Below, piece by piece: positions 51,762 through 64,000 of a stretch of DNA of 64,000 nt. The DNA is from Campylobacterales bacterium (GTDB lineage: Bacteria > Campylobacterota > Campylobacteria > Campylobacterales > Sulfurimonadaceae), in assembly GCA_026390115.1 (NCBI GenBank), contig JAPLGO010000001.1, forward strand, positions 160,978 to 224,977, written 5' to 3'. The translations under genes and the position numbers were made by a program. Position 1 is the stretch's first letter. Each line of letters starts with the position of its first letter. The notes beneath the pieces were generated by a model. That model had not been told where the DNA came from. It saw only the letters and a list, made by a program, of their open reading frames with translations, and did no database searches.

Positions 51762-52203
51762 AATCGGTTTTAGTATTTACGATTCGAATCGCATTTTTTA
51801 TAGAATTTTTTAATTTTAAACCATATATCTGCTTATACTTTGTATCATAATCAGCAATTATGTCGGCGTACACATTTATAAACTCCTGAATGAGTTCTAT
51901 CGCATCAATAGTGATTCTAATATCCGATGCAATAACCAAAACTAATTCGAAGCAATTTTTAATTTTACTATCCATGTCGTCATTTGCTAAATATCTCTCA
52001 GAAGTTTCTTCATTAACTGTTGTTAATTTTTTTAAAATTTCTATAACACCTTCTTCTGAGGGCTCAAAACCTTGCATACTGCTTTTCATATATGCTCTCA
52101 TATCGGTCAAATTCATTTTAGATATTTTATCTATCATTTCTAACTTTTTTTTGTCGGAGCCACTATCACTATTTTTCAGTATATTAATAATGTTTTCAAA
52201 CAT
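51715..52203 (-). CDS. Hypothetical protein, 162 aa
   Basis: ORF overlapping the convergent gene end by 47 bp. Confidence 0.55.
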   Translation of the reverse strand: MFENIINILKNSDSGSDKKKLEMIDKISKMNLTDMRAYMKSSMQGFEPSEEGVIEILKKLTTVNEETSERYLANDDMDSKIKNCFELVLVIASDIRITIDAIELIQEFINVYADIIADYDTKYKQIYGLKLKNSIKNAIRIVNTKTDFSRKENVLNDSLTTH

Positions 52204-52231
52204 GCCAACTCCTTATTTCATAACATAAAAA

Positions 52232-52615
52232 TTAAACCCTTGCGCTATCTACCTCAATTACCGTATGTACATTTCCTCTTGGATTATAATCTGCTACTAT
52301 TTTCATATATTTTGGTTTTAATTTTTTTTCAAGAACCTCATATATTTCATTTGCAGAGTTCTCATGCGAAATGTGTCTATCTCTAAAACTGTTGATATAA
52401 AGCTTTATCGCTTTTAGCTCTACAACCCACTCATCAGGCGTATATTCAAGATAAATCGTAGCAAAATCCGGATATCCGCTTCTAGGACAGAGACAAGAAA
52501 ATTCAGGCAGAGTCATCTTTATAAGATAGTTTCTTTTGTGTTCATTTGGCCAAATTTCTAAATCTTTTTCAACATCAAATTCATTAACTATTTTTTCACC
52601 GTACTTCATCTTCAT
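52232..52615 (-). CDS. queF: NADPH-dependent 7-cyano-7-deazaguanine reductase
   Basis: TLPEFSCLCPRSGYPDFATIYLEYTPDEWVVELKAIKLYINSFRDRHISHENSANEI. Confidence 0.95.
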   Translation of the reverse strand: MKMKYGEKIVNEFDVEKDLEIWPNEHKRNYLIKMTLPEFSCLCPRSGYPDFATIYLEYTPDEWVVELKAIKLYINSFRDRHISHENSANEIYEVLEKKLKPKYMKIVADYNPRGNVHTVIEVDSARV

Positions 52616-52617
52616 CC

Positions 52618-54012
52618 TTACTTTTCATAAATTTTTTCTAGCTCACTGAGATATTTCCCTTGGAAATAGTCAACTTGAAGCTTTGCAGCTTCCATTTTTG
52701 TATCTTCCGATTCAATCATCTTCATCCATATCTTAATACCTCTGGCTTGTGCCATTGCGACAAAACCAATTATTATACTATTATAGTTTCTCTTTCTTAT
52801 CTCTTTTGTTAATTGAGCATCTAACCGAACCGCATCTATTTCTAAATCTCTCATGTATAAAAAACTCGTGTGCATTGAACCGAGCCTGTCAATGGCAATT
52901 AATATCCCCATTTCTCTTAATGATTTTAAAGTATTATTAAATTTTTCAATATATGAATAGTACTCTTGTTCACTTATTATAAACATAATTTTATTTTTAT
53001 TTTTAATAAGCTCTTTTATTTTCATTAAAAAGATTGGATTTCTAAGCGAAGTTGGTGCTATTGTAAGAGCAAAAATTTCACTCTCTTTATCATTTATGCA
53101 TGCAATTGTTTTTTCTAAAACCATTAAATCAAAATCAACCATAAGCCCAAGTCTATTGATTACATTCATATAACTTTTTTGATGAAGAAGTTTAGCGTTT
53201 GGTGTTTTTAGCTTTACAAAACACTCTTTTATAACGCTTTTACTATTTTCAAAAACATTTTGTGTCAATAAAATAAAAGTTCTGTTTTTAATTGCACTTA
53301 TGACGAAAGATTCTAACTCACTTGGGTTTATCTTCTCATCACTAAAAGTATGCTTCTGATATTTAATTTGCTCTTGAATTTCAAAAAGATTTTCTATCAT
53401 ATAATCTAAATTATTTGAAAAAGATGTGTCAACAATCGCACCCGATATTTTAACCTCTATATCATCTACTTTATACTCACTGCTTTTTAAGCAAAAAAGT
53501 TCCAAAATAGTATTGTACTGATTTTTATTACCTTTTAGTCCGATGACAAAATCACCACCTTTTACATGCCCAATCGCAAAATTATAAATATTTTTACTCT
53601 CCAAATATTCACTCACATCTTTGGCAACTTGATAAAGAGTTTTATCTCCATTTTTTATGCCATAGCGCGCATTTATATCATTTAAATTATCTATACTTAT
53701 AAGAATTAATGTATATTCTTTCTCTTTTTTTAGTTCTTTATTTAGATACTTATAGAGGTACTCTCTTGTAAATGTTTTTGAAACAACTTCTGTTATTTTC
53801 TCATCAAACCCACGATATATAAGATAAAAAATAAAATAGATACTAAATGCTAAAAGCAGAATAGATTCAATATAAAAAGTTACTTGCAGACTATCATAAG
53901 TCGTAATAAGCGTGTTTGATACGAGGGCTAAGATAAGGGCAAAAATAGGGAGCCCCATTCTAAGTGCTAACTTAAAACGGTATTCTCTCTCTTTTGTTTG
54001 CGGGAGGAACAT
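52618..54012 (-). CDS. Membrane protein with degenerate GGDEF and EAL-like domains
   Basis: NARYGIKNGDKTLYQVAKDVSEYL…VKGGDFVIGL; AIDRLGSMHTSFLYMRDLEIDAVRLD. Confidence 0.8.
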   Translation of the reverse strand: MFLPQTKEREYRFKLALRMGLPIFALILALVSNTLITTYDSLQVTFYIESILLLAFSIYFIFYLIYRGFDEKITEVVSKTFTREYLYKYLNKELKKEKEYTLILISIDNLNDINARYGIKNGDKTLYQVAKDVSEYLESKNIYNFAIGHVKGGDFVIGLKGNKNQYNTILELFCLKSSEYKVDDIEVKISGAIVDTSFSNNLDYMIENLFEIQEQIKYQKHTFSDEKINPSELESFVISAIKNRTFILLTQNVFENSKSVIKECFVKLKTPNAKLLHQKSYMNVINRLGLMVDFDLMVLEKTIACINDKESEIFALTIAPTSLRNPIFLMKIKELIKNKNKIMFIISEQEYYSYIEKFNNTLKSLREMGILIAIDRLGSMHTSFLYMRDLEIDAVRLDAQLTKEIRKRNYNSIIIGFVAMAQARGIKIWMKMIESEDTKMEAAKLQVDYFQGKYLSELEKIYEK

Positions 54013-54018
54013 GTGGGG

Positions 54019-56367
<2,349 letters not shown>

Positions 56368-56461
56368 TTATCAAAATTTTACTAAAAGGAAGTTTTACGC
56401 TTTGTAGATTGGTTTTAAGATGCAGAAAAATTACCCTTTATAATAAGGATAATTTATAAAT

Positions 56462-57529
56462 TTATATAACTATTGGCATTACAACTGTTTTAAAGTTTTC
56501 ATCACTTAATACAAAAGGTAAATTTCCTTCGTTTAAACCTAAACTAAATTCTGAAGAATTAATAGCATTTAAAAAGTCGAGTAAATATCTACTGTTGATA
56601 GCAATCGTAAATGGTATTACAAATCCTGTAGAAAAACTTATTTCTGTTTTTGCTTCTATGTTATCATCACTAAGGGATTCAAAAGTAATTAAATCATTAA
56701 AAAATGTTATTTTGACATCTGTTGAAATAGTAGTAATCTGCTTAATAGATTCTATCATTACTGATTTTGGTAAAACAAGAGTATTTGCTATTTCTTTTGG
56801 AATAATTCTGGAATATTCTGGAAATTTTCCATTGATAAGTTTTGTAAAAAATGTATATTGATCAGAATGAATTATTAAATTTGTTTGATCATAATAAAGT
56901 TCAATATTATCAAAAAACAATTTTTGTATTTCTATAATAGCTTTTCTTGGAAGTATTATAGAAAGTTCTGTAGAACTATCTTTAGCAATAGTAACAACGG
57001 CTAATCTTCGAGTGTCAGTTGATGCAAAATTGAGATTTTCATGTTTTATATCTATTAAGGCGCCATTGAGTTCAAATTTTGGATTATTAATATCAATTGC
57101 CGGAGTTATTTTTTTGAGTGAATCTATAAGAAAATGTGAATCTATAGAAATTTGAGATTTTCCTTTATAATTTGGAAATTCAGGAAAATCGTTATGAGAG
57201 AAAGTAGGTAATTTAAATTTTGAGTGTGATTGAGAAATGTATAAAATATCATTTTTTACTTCTAAACTTATTTCACCATCTTTTAAAATTCTAATAATAT
57301 CTATGAATTTTTTGCCGTTTGCTGTCGTGCTTCCTTCTGATATTACATTTACTTTGTCAGTTGTTACTAAATATCCTATTTCATAATCTGTAGCTTTGAG
57401 AGTTAATATGGATTTAGAAACATTTAAATATACATGCGATGTAATTTGTGAAGTATCTTTTTTTTCTAAAAAAGGTTGAGCATGGTTTAAAATATTTTCG
57501 ATAATTGATTTTGAAACCGTAATTTTCAT
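56462..57529 (-). CDS. dnaN: DNA polymerase III beta subunit
   Basis: Sliding clamp; position between gyrB and dnaA; ends FKTVVMPIVI. Confidence 0.95.
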   Translation of the reverse strand: MKITVSKSIIENILNHAQPFLEKKDTSQITSHVYLNVSKSILTLKATDYEIGYLVTTDKVNVISEGSTTANGKKFIDIIRILKDGEISLEVKNDILYISQSHSKFKLPTFSHNDFPEFPNYKGKSQISIDSHFLIDSLKKITPAIDINNPKFELNGALIDIKHENLNFASTDTRRLAVVTIAKDSSTELSIILPRKAIIEIQKLFFDNIELYYDQTNLIIHSDQYTFFTKLINGKFPEYSRIIPKEIANTLVLPKSVMIESIKQITTISTDVKITFFNDLITFESLSDDNIEAKTEISFSTGFVIPFTIAINSRYLLDFLNAINSSEFSLGLNEGNLPFVLSDENFKTVVMPIVI

Positions 57530-57539
57530 ATTAAATCCT

Positions 57540-57680
57540 ATATATTTATTATAATTTTAGTATGTAGTAGTAGGTGTTTGTGAAAATGTGAATAACACTA
57601 ATTCACTCCTATTTCAAGGGTTACAACTGTAACTTTAATACAAGTCTCTTTTTTCACACTTACTCACTTTATGAATTATA
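57540..57680. other. Putative oriC part 2 (DnaA-box-like motifs, dnaA-dnaN intergenic)
   Basis: GTGAATA 57588-57594, ATTCAC 57601-57606, TTCAC 57653-57657 in AT-rich DNA. Confidence 0.5.
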
Positions 57681-57696
57681 TCTTTTTTTTTATATT

Positions 57697-59004
57697 TTAT
57701 GAAGATGATGTTATTTTATTTGTTAATTCTTCAATTTTCACTTTAAAATCTTCATCATTTTTCATAAGTTCACTTATTTTTTTAAGTGTGTGGCTAATAG
57801 CCGTATGGTCTTGCATGCCAAAGTATTGGGCAAGCTGAGGCATTGTATTTTGCGTGAGTTCACGACAAAGATATATTGCAATTCTTCTGGCATAAACGAG
57901 ATTTTTACTTCTGCCTTTTGAGCGAATTTCACTTGGTTTTATATTTAAATCTTTTGATACACTCTGCACAATTAAGTCAAGTGTTATATTTGCGCGATTT
58001 TCTTGAAGTTGGTCTTTTAATACATTTTTAGTAAAAGCTAAATCAATATCTACATTTATTAGCTGAGAGTAAGCATGAAGTTTAGATAAAATACCTTCTA
58101 TTTCACGTACATTGCTGTCGATTACGGTTGCTATATAATTGATAATATCTTTAGAAAGTTTTACTTTATTTAATCTGCATTTATTTTCTATAATTGCGAT
58201 TTTTGTTTCAAGTTCCGGTGGATGAATATCTGCAACTAACCCATGTTCAAAACGGCTTCTCAGTCTCTCTTCCAAACCTGCAATTTTTTTAGGGTGTTTA
58301 TCAGCTGTTAAAATTATTTGTTTGCCTGCACCTTTAAGAGCTTCAAAAGTGTGAAAAAATTCCTCTTGTATCCCCTCTTTGTTGCTTAAAAATTGAATAT
58401 CATCTATAAGAAGTACATCACATTTACGGTACTTTTCTTGAAATCTCTCCATTGTTTTATTTCTTAAATGTCTTATAAAATCGTTTAAAAATTGTTCAAC
58501 AGTGGTGTAGATAACAACTTTCCCCTGGTTTTGTAGTACATTGCCAGCAGCCTGCATAAGGTGAGTTTTACCAAGTCCTACTCCGCCATATATAAAAACA
58601 GGATTATAAAGAGTTCCCGGTTTTTCACTTACACTTTTAACAGTCGCATAGGCAAATTGGTTTGAACCGCCAACCATAAAATTATCAAAGGAGTGTGATG
58701 GATTTAAAAGTGAGTGTTGCGTTTTTTCTTCGGTAGATTTTTTACTTTTTTTACTGTCTATTTGATTTTTCAGTGTTATCATAATACTAACTTTTGAGCC
58801 TGTTTTGACCTCAAAAAGATGTGCTATTTTTTCTGTATATTTACTTTTTATCCAATTAGAAACAAGGGCATTTTGAGCATAAAATATTGCAAGATCACTT
58901 GTTGATTTTTTTGCATCATAAGTTAAAAACTTAATATATCTGTTATATTCAACCTCTGTAATCTCTTCTTTAAGTGATTTTAAAACTTCTTGACCGATAT
59001 CCAT
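57697..59004 (-). CDS. dnaA: Chromosomal replication initiator DnaA
   Basis: NPVFIYGGVGLGKTHLMQAAGN; C-terminal YFGMQDHTAISHTLKKI. Confidence 0.98.
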   Translation of the reverse strand: MDIGQEVLKSLKEEITEVEYNRYIKFLTYDAKKSTSDLAIFYAQNALVSNWIKSKYTEKIAHLFEVKTGSKVSIMITLKNQIDSKKSKKSTEEKTQHSLLNPSHSFDNFMVGGSNQFAYATVKSVSEKPGTLYNPVFIYGGVGLGKTHLMQAAGNVLQNQGKVVIYTTVEQFLNDFIRHLRNKTMERFQEKYRKCDVLLIDDIQFLSNKEGIQEEFFHTFEALKGAGKQIILTADKHPKKIAGLEERLRSRFEHGLVADIHPPELETKIAIIENKCRLNKVKLSKDIINYIATVIDSNVREIEGILSKLHAYSQLINVDIDLAFTKNVLKDQLQENRANITLDLIVQSVSKDLNIKPSEIRSKGRSKNLVYARRIAIYLCRELTQNTMPQLAQYFGMQDHTAISHTLKKISELMKNDEDFKVKIEELTNKITSSS

Positions 59005-59019
59005 TGCATGCCTTAATTA

Positions 59020-59155
59020 TTTTTTTGTATGTGAATAATATCTATTTTTCGCATAAACAGAGTTAAAAAAGATGTGAATAGCTAATATGTGAATAGTGTG
59101 AATAACAGCATGTAATACTATTTTTGTATATAATTTGTAATTAACTTCACATGCT
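59020..59155. other. Putative oriC part 1 (ruvC-dnaA intergenic DnaA-box cluster)
   Basis: Four GTGAATA (TATTCAC) motifs at 59031-59037, 59074-59080, 59089-59095, 59098-59104, next to an AT-rich stretch. Confidence 0.65.
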
Positions 59156-59167
59156 GAGCAGGAAAAG

Positions 59168-59650
59168 ATGATAATACTAGGAATTGATCCGGGAACAAGA
59201 AACATGGGTTATGCTCTTATCTCTTTAGAAATTGGTAAGATTTCGCTTGTTGAGGCAGGGCTTATAAAAATGAAGGCAGAGGATTTGCAGTTTCAGATAC
59301 CTCAGATGGTGGAGGGATTAACGACGATATTTGAAAATCATAAAATTGATGAAGTGGCCATGGAAGATATTTTTTATGCTCATAATCCTGCCACCACAAT
59401 AAAACTGGCGCAATTTCGCGGTGCAATCATGTTAAAACTTCTTCAAGAGTTCGGGCAGTTTCATGAATATACGGCTTTGCAGGTAAAAAAAGCTCTTACA
59501 GGAAAAGCAAAAGCAGGTAAAGAGCAGGTTGCATTTATGGTAAAGAAACTTTTAAATATAAAGAAAGAAATAAAACCCCTCGATATTACCGATGCGATGG
59601 CGGTTGCCATAACGCATTCTCAAAGAGTTAGGTTAAAAAAACAATTCTAA
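59168..59650 (+). CDS. ruvC: Holliday junction endonuclease RuvC
   Basis: [36 protein letters not shown]. Confidence 0.96.
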   Translation: MIILGIDPGTRNMGYALISLEIGKISLVEAGLIKMKAEDLQFQIPQMVEGLTTIFENHKIDEVAMEDIFYAHNPATTIKLAQFRGAIMLKLLQEFGQFHEYTALQVKKALTGKAKAGKEQVAFMVKKLLNIKKEIKPLDITDAMAVAITHSQRVRLKKQF

Positions 59651-59659
59651 GGAGTTTTT

Positions 59660-60331
59660 TTGAATGTTTTAATTATAGAAGATGATGCACCCAGTGCAAA
59701 GCAGCTCCTGCAACTTTTAAAAAATGAAAAGTATAGTTGCGATGTGGCATGCGGATATTTTGATGCAAAAGAGTATCTTGATAGAAACAGTTACTCTATA
59801 ATACTGCTTGATTGGAATTTAGGCGATGGAGATGGACTTTTCCTTCTAAAAGAGATAAGAAGCCATGGTTTTATAACTACACCTATACTTATGCTTTCCG
59901 CAAACTCTGAGATTGATGACAGGGTCAAAGTACTTGATTCCGGTGCCGATGATTATTTATGTAAACCCTATTCCAATATTGAATTACTGGCAAGAATGAG
60001 AGTTTTGCTGAGAAAAGGTTCAAAAGAAAAATCTTCTATGATTAGTGTTGACGATGTAGTGCTAAATATTTTAACACATGAAGTTTTTGTAAACGGTGCG
60101 CTTGTTGATTTGACAACAGCGGAGTTTGATTTATTAGAACTATTTATGAGAAATCAAAATATTGTTCTTACAAAGTATCAGTTGAGCGAACATTTAAACA
60201 AAGATAACTACTCAATAAAGCATAGCAACATCGTAGAAGTACATATAAAAAATATAAGAAAAAAGTTAAATAGAAAAGATTTTATAGTTAATATTAGAGC
60301 TGTCGGATATAAAGTAAATAAATCTTCATAA
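59660..60331 (+). CDS. OmpR-family response regulator
   Basis: Receiver domain (LLDWNLGDGDGL) and winged-helix output domain. Confidence 0.92.
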   Translation: MNVLIIEDDAPSAKQLLQLLKNEKYSCDVACGYFDAKEYLDRNSYSIILLDWNLGDGDGLFLLKEIRSHGFITTPILMLSANSEIDDRVKVLDSGADDYLCKPYSNIELLARMRVLLRKGSKEKSSMISVDDVVLNILTHEVFVNGALVDLTTAEFDLLELFMRNQNIVLTKYQLSEHLNKDNYSIKHSNIVEVHIKNIRKKLNRKDFIVNIRAVGYKVNKSS

Positions 60332-60387
60332 TCTCTTCATTTTTTTATTATAAAGTTTCATAAAATTTAGTAATAAAGGGGGATTTT

Positions 60388-62169
60388 ATGAAATCTTTTA
60401 TTTTTTTTGTTATGGTGTTTTTGCTAGGAGGATGTAATGTCGGCAGCAGTAGCAGTACCTCAACAGATGGAGTAGTTACAATAAACTCAAAAGAAAGTAG
60501 TGGTGAGAGTTCAAGCTCTGAGAGTAACAATAGTCATGAGGAGGGTTTGACGACCGCCGGTACAACATCTGCATCAAATTCAACAACTACTGCTACCTCG
60601 ACAGTTAGCGCAACATATATACTCCTCGCATGGAATGATTTAGGTATGCACTGTTTTGATGGGAGTGATTTTTCTATTTTTTCAATACTTCCGCCTTACA
60701 ACAATCTAAACGCACATCTCATCTATAAAGCAGGAACTTCAAATAAACATGTAACCACAAATGTAACACTTACTTATGAGTCACTTACTTATAACGGGCA
60801 TACAAATACAAAAAGCAGTACAAAAACGAATTTCTGGAGCTATTTAACATCTCTTTTTCCCGGTTCATCTAGTGTAAGCGATATAGGTTTAACAGGCAAT
60901 GCTACTCCTTCAACAGTTCCGCATGCCATGGCCTATAGTGCAAGTGGTGGCAAGTGGGAGGCAAGCGGAATTCCGATTGTGAATCGTGATGATAATAACG
61001 CAACAAACTACTATCCAATGGTAAGGGTTGTAGCAAAAAATACAGCCGGAACAACCTTGGCAACGGCGGATGTAGTACTTCCGGTGAGTGATGAGATGGA
61101 TTGTGAAAAGTGTCATGCAAGCACAGTAAGTTCAACCGCAGCAAAACCGATAGCCGGCTGGGAAAACTCTGTGGATACTTTGAAAGATTATAAACTTAAT
61201 ATTTTAAAACTTCATGATGAGAAGCACCCTATAAATGCAGCCGATTTGAGTGCAGTAAAAGCGAAGGGATATACAAACTATCAGGCAAGTCTATATGCAA
61301 CAGCAAAAGCAGGCACACCGATTTTATGTGCATCATGCCACAGCTCAAATGCATTAGCCACGACCAATATTGGAAATGCTAAAGCACTTACTACATCTTT
61401 GCATTCAAAACATGCAAGCGTTATAGACCCTAACAACAGTCTCAGGTTAAGTGATTCTACAAATCGTTCAGCTTGTTATAATTGCCATCCCGGGGCTGCT
61501 ACAGAGTGTTTAAGAGGCGCCATGGGAAGTGCAAAAAATGCAGACGGTACGCAAATGATGCAGTGTCAAAGTTGCCATGGGACGATGAATGATGTCGGAA
61601 ACTCAAATCGAATGGGATGGATGGATGAGCCGAATTGTCAAGTTTGTCATCAAGGCGGACAGAGACATACTAATGCAATGGTAGGTGGAAGCATGAGAGC
61701 TGTTGTAGATACAAGGTTTGCAACAAATCCAAATACCCCCTCTGTCGGAGCAAGTTTATACAAACTCAGCACGGGACATGGAGATTTACAATGTTCATCA
61801 TGTCATGGTTCCACACATGCTATATTTCCAAGCAGCCATGCTGAAGATAATGTAATAAGCAACCAGATTCAAGGTCATAGCGGTACAATTGCAGAGTGTA
61901 CGGCATGCCATACAACTGTGCCATCAACAACAACCGGTGGTCCACACGGCATGCATAGTGTTGATCAAGGATGGGTAAGCTCGCATCAAAATGTTGCAGA
62001 GCGTAATGCTGCGCAATGTACTTCATGCCATGGGTCTGATTACAGAGGTTCTGATTTATCTAAAACATTTAGTGCAAGAACACTGAGCGTAGAGGGCAGA
62101 ACTAAAACATTTGTTAAAGGTGCTAAAGTCGGCTGTTATGATTGTCATAATGGTCCAAGTGGCGATTAG
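60388..62169 (+). CDS. Nine-heme c-type cytochrome lipoprotein
   Basis: Nine CxxCH motifs (CEKCH, CASCH, CYNCH, CQSCH, CQVCH, CSSCH, CTACH, CTSCH, CYDCH); lipobox LLGGC. Confidence 0.9.
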   Translation: MKSFIFFVMVFLLGGCNVGSSSSTSTDGVVTINSKESSGESSSSESNNSHEEGLTTAGTTSASNSTTTATSTVSATYILLAWNDLGMHCFDGSDFSIFSILPPYNNLNAHLIYKAGTSNKHVTTNVTLTYESLTYNGHTNTKSSTKTNFWSYLTSLFPGSSSVSDIGLTGNATPSTVPHAMAYSASGGKWEASGIPIVNRDDNNATNYYPMVRVVAKNTAGTTLATADVVLPVSDEMDCEKCHASTVSSTAAKPIAGWENSVDTLKDYKLNILKLHDEKHPINAADLSAVKAKGYTNYQASLYATAKAGTPILCASCHSSNALATTNIGNAKALTTSLHSKHASVIDPNNSLRLSDSTNRSACYNCHPGAATECLRGAMGSAKNADGTQMMQCQSCHGTMNDVGNSNRMGWMDEPNCQVCHQGGQRHTNAMVGGSMRAVVDTRFATNPNTPSVGASLYKLSTGHGDLQCSSCHGSTHAIFPSSHAEDNVISNQIQGHSGTIAECTACHTTVPSTTTGGPHGMHSVDQGWVSSHQNVAERNAAQCTSCHGSDYRGSDLSKTFSARTLSVEGRTKTFVKGAKVGCYDCHNGPSGD

Positions 62170-62209
62170 TTTTAAGAGAACATGTTAACATACTAAAAAA
62201 TTAGAGGGG

Positions 62210-63208
62210 TTGTTTTTGCTTAAAATTATTGTAATTTTAGCTTTAGTACTGTCTTTGTACGCAGAAGAGGAATATCAGCTAGGTGAAGGGATTCAAGTTG
62301 CATCTCTTCCGTTTTTCGTTGGCGGTTATGTTTCATCAGATTATAGAAATATGAACAACGAAAATAGATACAGACTTGATGACATAGCTGTTATAGGTTA
62401 TGGAAGTTATGATAAATTCTCCTACATGGCTGAGGTTGAGTACAAGGGATTTTATACAGAGACGTATAAAGATGATGCAAAAGATGTTAATAAAAATAAC
62501 AGATTGAACACGGAGAGAATCTATCTGGATTACAACTATAATGAAAGCTACATGTTTCGAGTAGGTAAATATAACTCTCCTATAGGTTTTTGGAATCTGT
62601 TGCCGGTAAATGTATTAAGAGATACTTCATCAAACCCGATTACCTCTGAAATTATCTTTCCAAAGTTTACAACCGGCGCAGGTGCCACGTACTCCTCCTA
62701 TAATGAAGCTGAATTAAAAGTAAATTTAATGCTTCAGAATAATGAAGATATAGACAATAACTATAACAATTATAAAATAGATAAACATTATGGTATTGGT
62801 CTTTTGTATGGGAAAGATGACTATGCAATAAAGATAAACGGCGGTCATTTTAATAGACTTGACAGTTCTTTAGCCACACCAGATGAACTTTACTATTTTC
62901 TTCTCTCCGGCAAATATGATAGAGATAAGTATCAGTTTCAAAGTGAAATCGGCTCGCAAAAATCTAAAAGAGAGTTTACTACCAACTATGCAGCCTATAT
63001 TCAAGGGCTATACCGCTTTACCGAGCAGCATATCGGAATTCTGAGATTTGAATCCTATGATGACAAGCTTAACAATAAAAAAGATGATATCGCGATAGTC
63101 GCACACACTTACAGACCAATATATCCGGTAGCAATAAAGTCTGAATATCAGTTTCATTCTCTGCATTTGGAGAATCAATTTTTATTCTCATTGTCAGTGA
63201 TGTTCTAA
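62210..63208 (+). CDS. Putative outer-membrane porin-like protein (TTG start)
   Basis: Signal peptide; alternating aromatic beta strands; ends FLFSLSVMF. Confidence 0.65.
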   Translation: MFLLKIIVILALVLSLYAEEEYQLGEGIQVASLPFFVGGYVSSDYRNMNNENRYRLDDIAVIGYGSYDKFSYMAEVEYKGFYTETYKDDAKDVNKNNRLNTERIYLDYNYNESYMFRVGKYNSPIGFWNLLPVNVLRDTSSNPITSEIIFPKFTTGAGATYSSYNEAELKVNLMLQNNEDIDNNYNNYKIDKHYGIGLLYGKDDYAIKINGGHFNRLDSSLATPDELYYFLLSGKYDRDKYQFQSEIGSQKSKREFTTNYAAYIQGLYRFTEQHIGILRFESYDDKLNNKKDDIAIVAHTYRPIYPVAIKSEYQFHSLHLENQFLFSLSVMF

Positions 63209-63621
63209 TGAAAAAGATTGCTATAGCTTCGATCATGCTAGTATTTGTGCCACTTTTATCTTTAGCAAACGAGTATGCTGTTATTTCAAATAAAAATATA
63301 AAAGAACTCTCAGAGAGTGAAATAAAAGCAATATTCTTGAAAAAACTTACATTCATTGATAATTTTGCGGCAGTTCCTGTAAATCTGGAAGCGGGAGATT
63401 CATTAAGAGTGAAGTTTGAAGAGAAGCTTTTGGATATGAGTTTTGAGAGACTGAAATCCTACTGGACAAAAGAGCATTATTTGGGGCATAGACCTCCTGT
63501 AAATATGAAATCGGAGGAGAGCGTAAAGGCTTTTGTTAAAAAAGTGGATGGTGCTATTGGGTATATAAATGCAAATAGCGTTGATGATAGTGTAAAAGTT
63601 TTATATAAGTGGAGCGATTGA
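63208..63621 (+). CDS. PstS-like periplasmic substrate-binding protein
   Basis: ISNKNIKELSESEIKAIFLKKLTF…GAIGYINANSVDDSVKVL. Confidence 0.75.
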   Translation: MKKIAIASIMLVFVPLLSLANEYAVISNKNIKELSESEIKAIFLKKLTFIDNFAAVPVNLEAGDSLRVKFEEKLLDMSFERLKSYWTKEHYLGHRPPVNMKSEESVKAFVKKVDGAIGYINANSVDDSVKVLYKWSD

Positions 63622-64000
63622 TGGCTAGAGTACTTTTGTGTGATGATGAGTTAATGAATAGAAAAGTCGCCTCAAAGATATTGGAAAAAGAGGGTTTTAG
63701 TGTTGTCGAAGCGATAAATGGAAAAGAGGCATTAGAAATTTTAAACACTACAAAAATAGATCTGATTTTAATGGATTTGATGATGCCTGTTATGAATGGG
63801 TACGAAGCTACAAAAATTATAAAAGAGGATGATGAATTCTCTACCATTCCTCTTATAATTATTTCTGCACTTTCAGACAAAGATGCAATAACAAAGGGTT
63901 TAGAGTTAGGTGCGGATGAGTATCTGACAAAGCCTTTTGATATAGTCGAGTTTAGACTCCGAGTAAAAAATGCAATAAAAATCGGAATCTATCAAAACAT
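63621..64000 (+). CDS. Response regulator receiver-domain protein, truncated by the window end (not in the ORF track)
   Basis: ATG 63621: MARVLLCDDELMNRKVASKILEKEGFSVVEAINGKEALEIL…LILMDLMMPVMNG…LTKPFD. Confidence 0.88.
   Translation, partial: MARVLLCDDELMNRKVASKILEKEGFSVVEAINGKEALEILNTTKIDLILMDLMMPVMNGYEATKIIKEDDEFSTIPLIIISALSDKDAITKGLELGADEYLTKPFDIVEFRLRVKNAIKIGIYQN

Overview
This is a Campylobacterota-type chromosome window, most like Sulfurimonas (inferred from gene content), around the replication origin: gyrB-dnaN-dnaA on the minus strand and ruvC divergent, with two clusters of TTCAC-core DnaA-box-like motifs. Most of it is core genome: a flagellar hook operon, purT, fumarate reductase-like A/B, cobalamin salvage, chemotaxis receptors, a LapD/LapG-type c-di-GMP module, rhlE, thyX, pcm, nrdB, typA, queF, and a nine-heme cytochrome next to a porin-like gene. 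The main accessory region is a ~5.1 kb element in the 3' end of tRNA-Ser(GGA), bounded by a perfect 20-bp direct repeat (23044-23063 and 28138-28157). Two features of it stand out. (1) An ORF with a good ATG and RBS at the right end (28066) is in frame, across the att core, with the integrase body at the left end. Circularization would therefore rebuild an extended integrase gene, so integration appears to split the gene. (2) The right ~0.9 kb has no convincing ORF but is full of nested perfect helices, with GNRA tetraloops and plus-strand-specific G-U pairs, consistent with a large structured RNA. Other notable items are a c-di-GMP-I (GEMM) riboswitch upstream of a lipoprotein gene, a heme-motif chemoreceptor, a degenerate helicase-like protein with a K/D-rich repeat tail, and a cluster of surface proteins sharing C-terminal motifs. 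No search or folding software was run. All calls come from reading the sequence and the supplied ORF translations.
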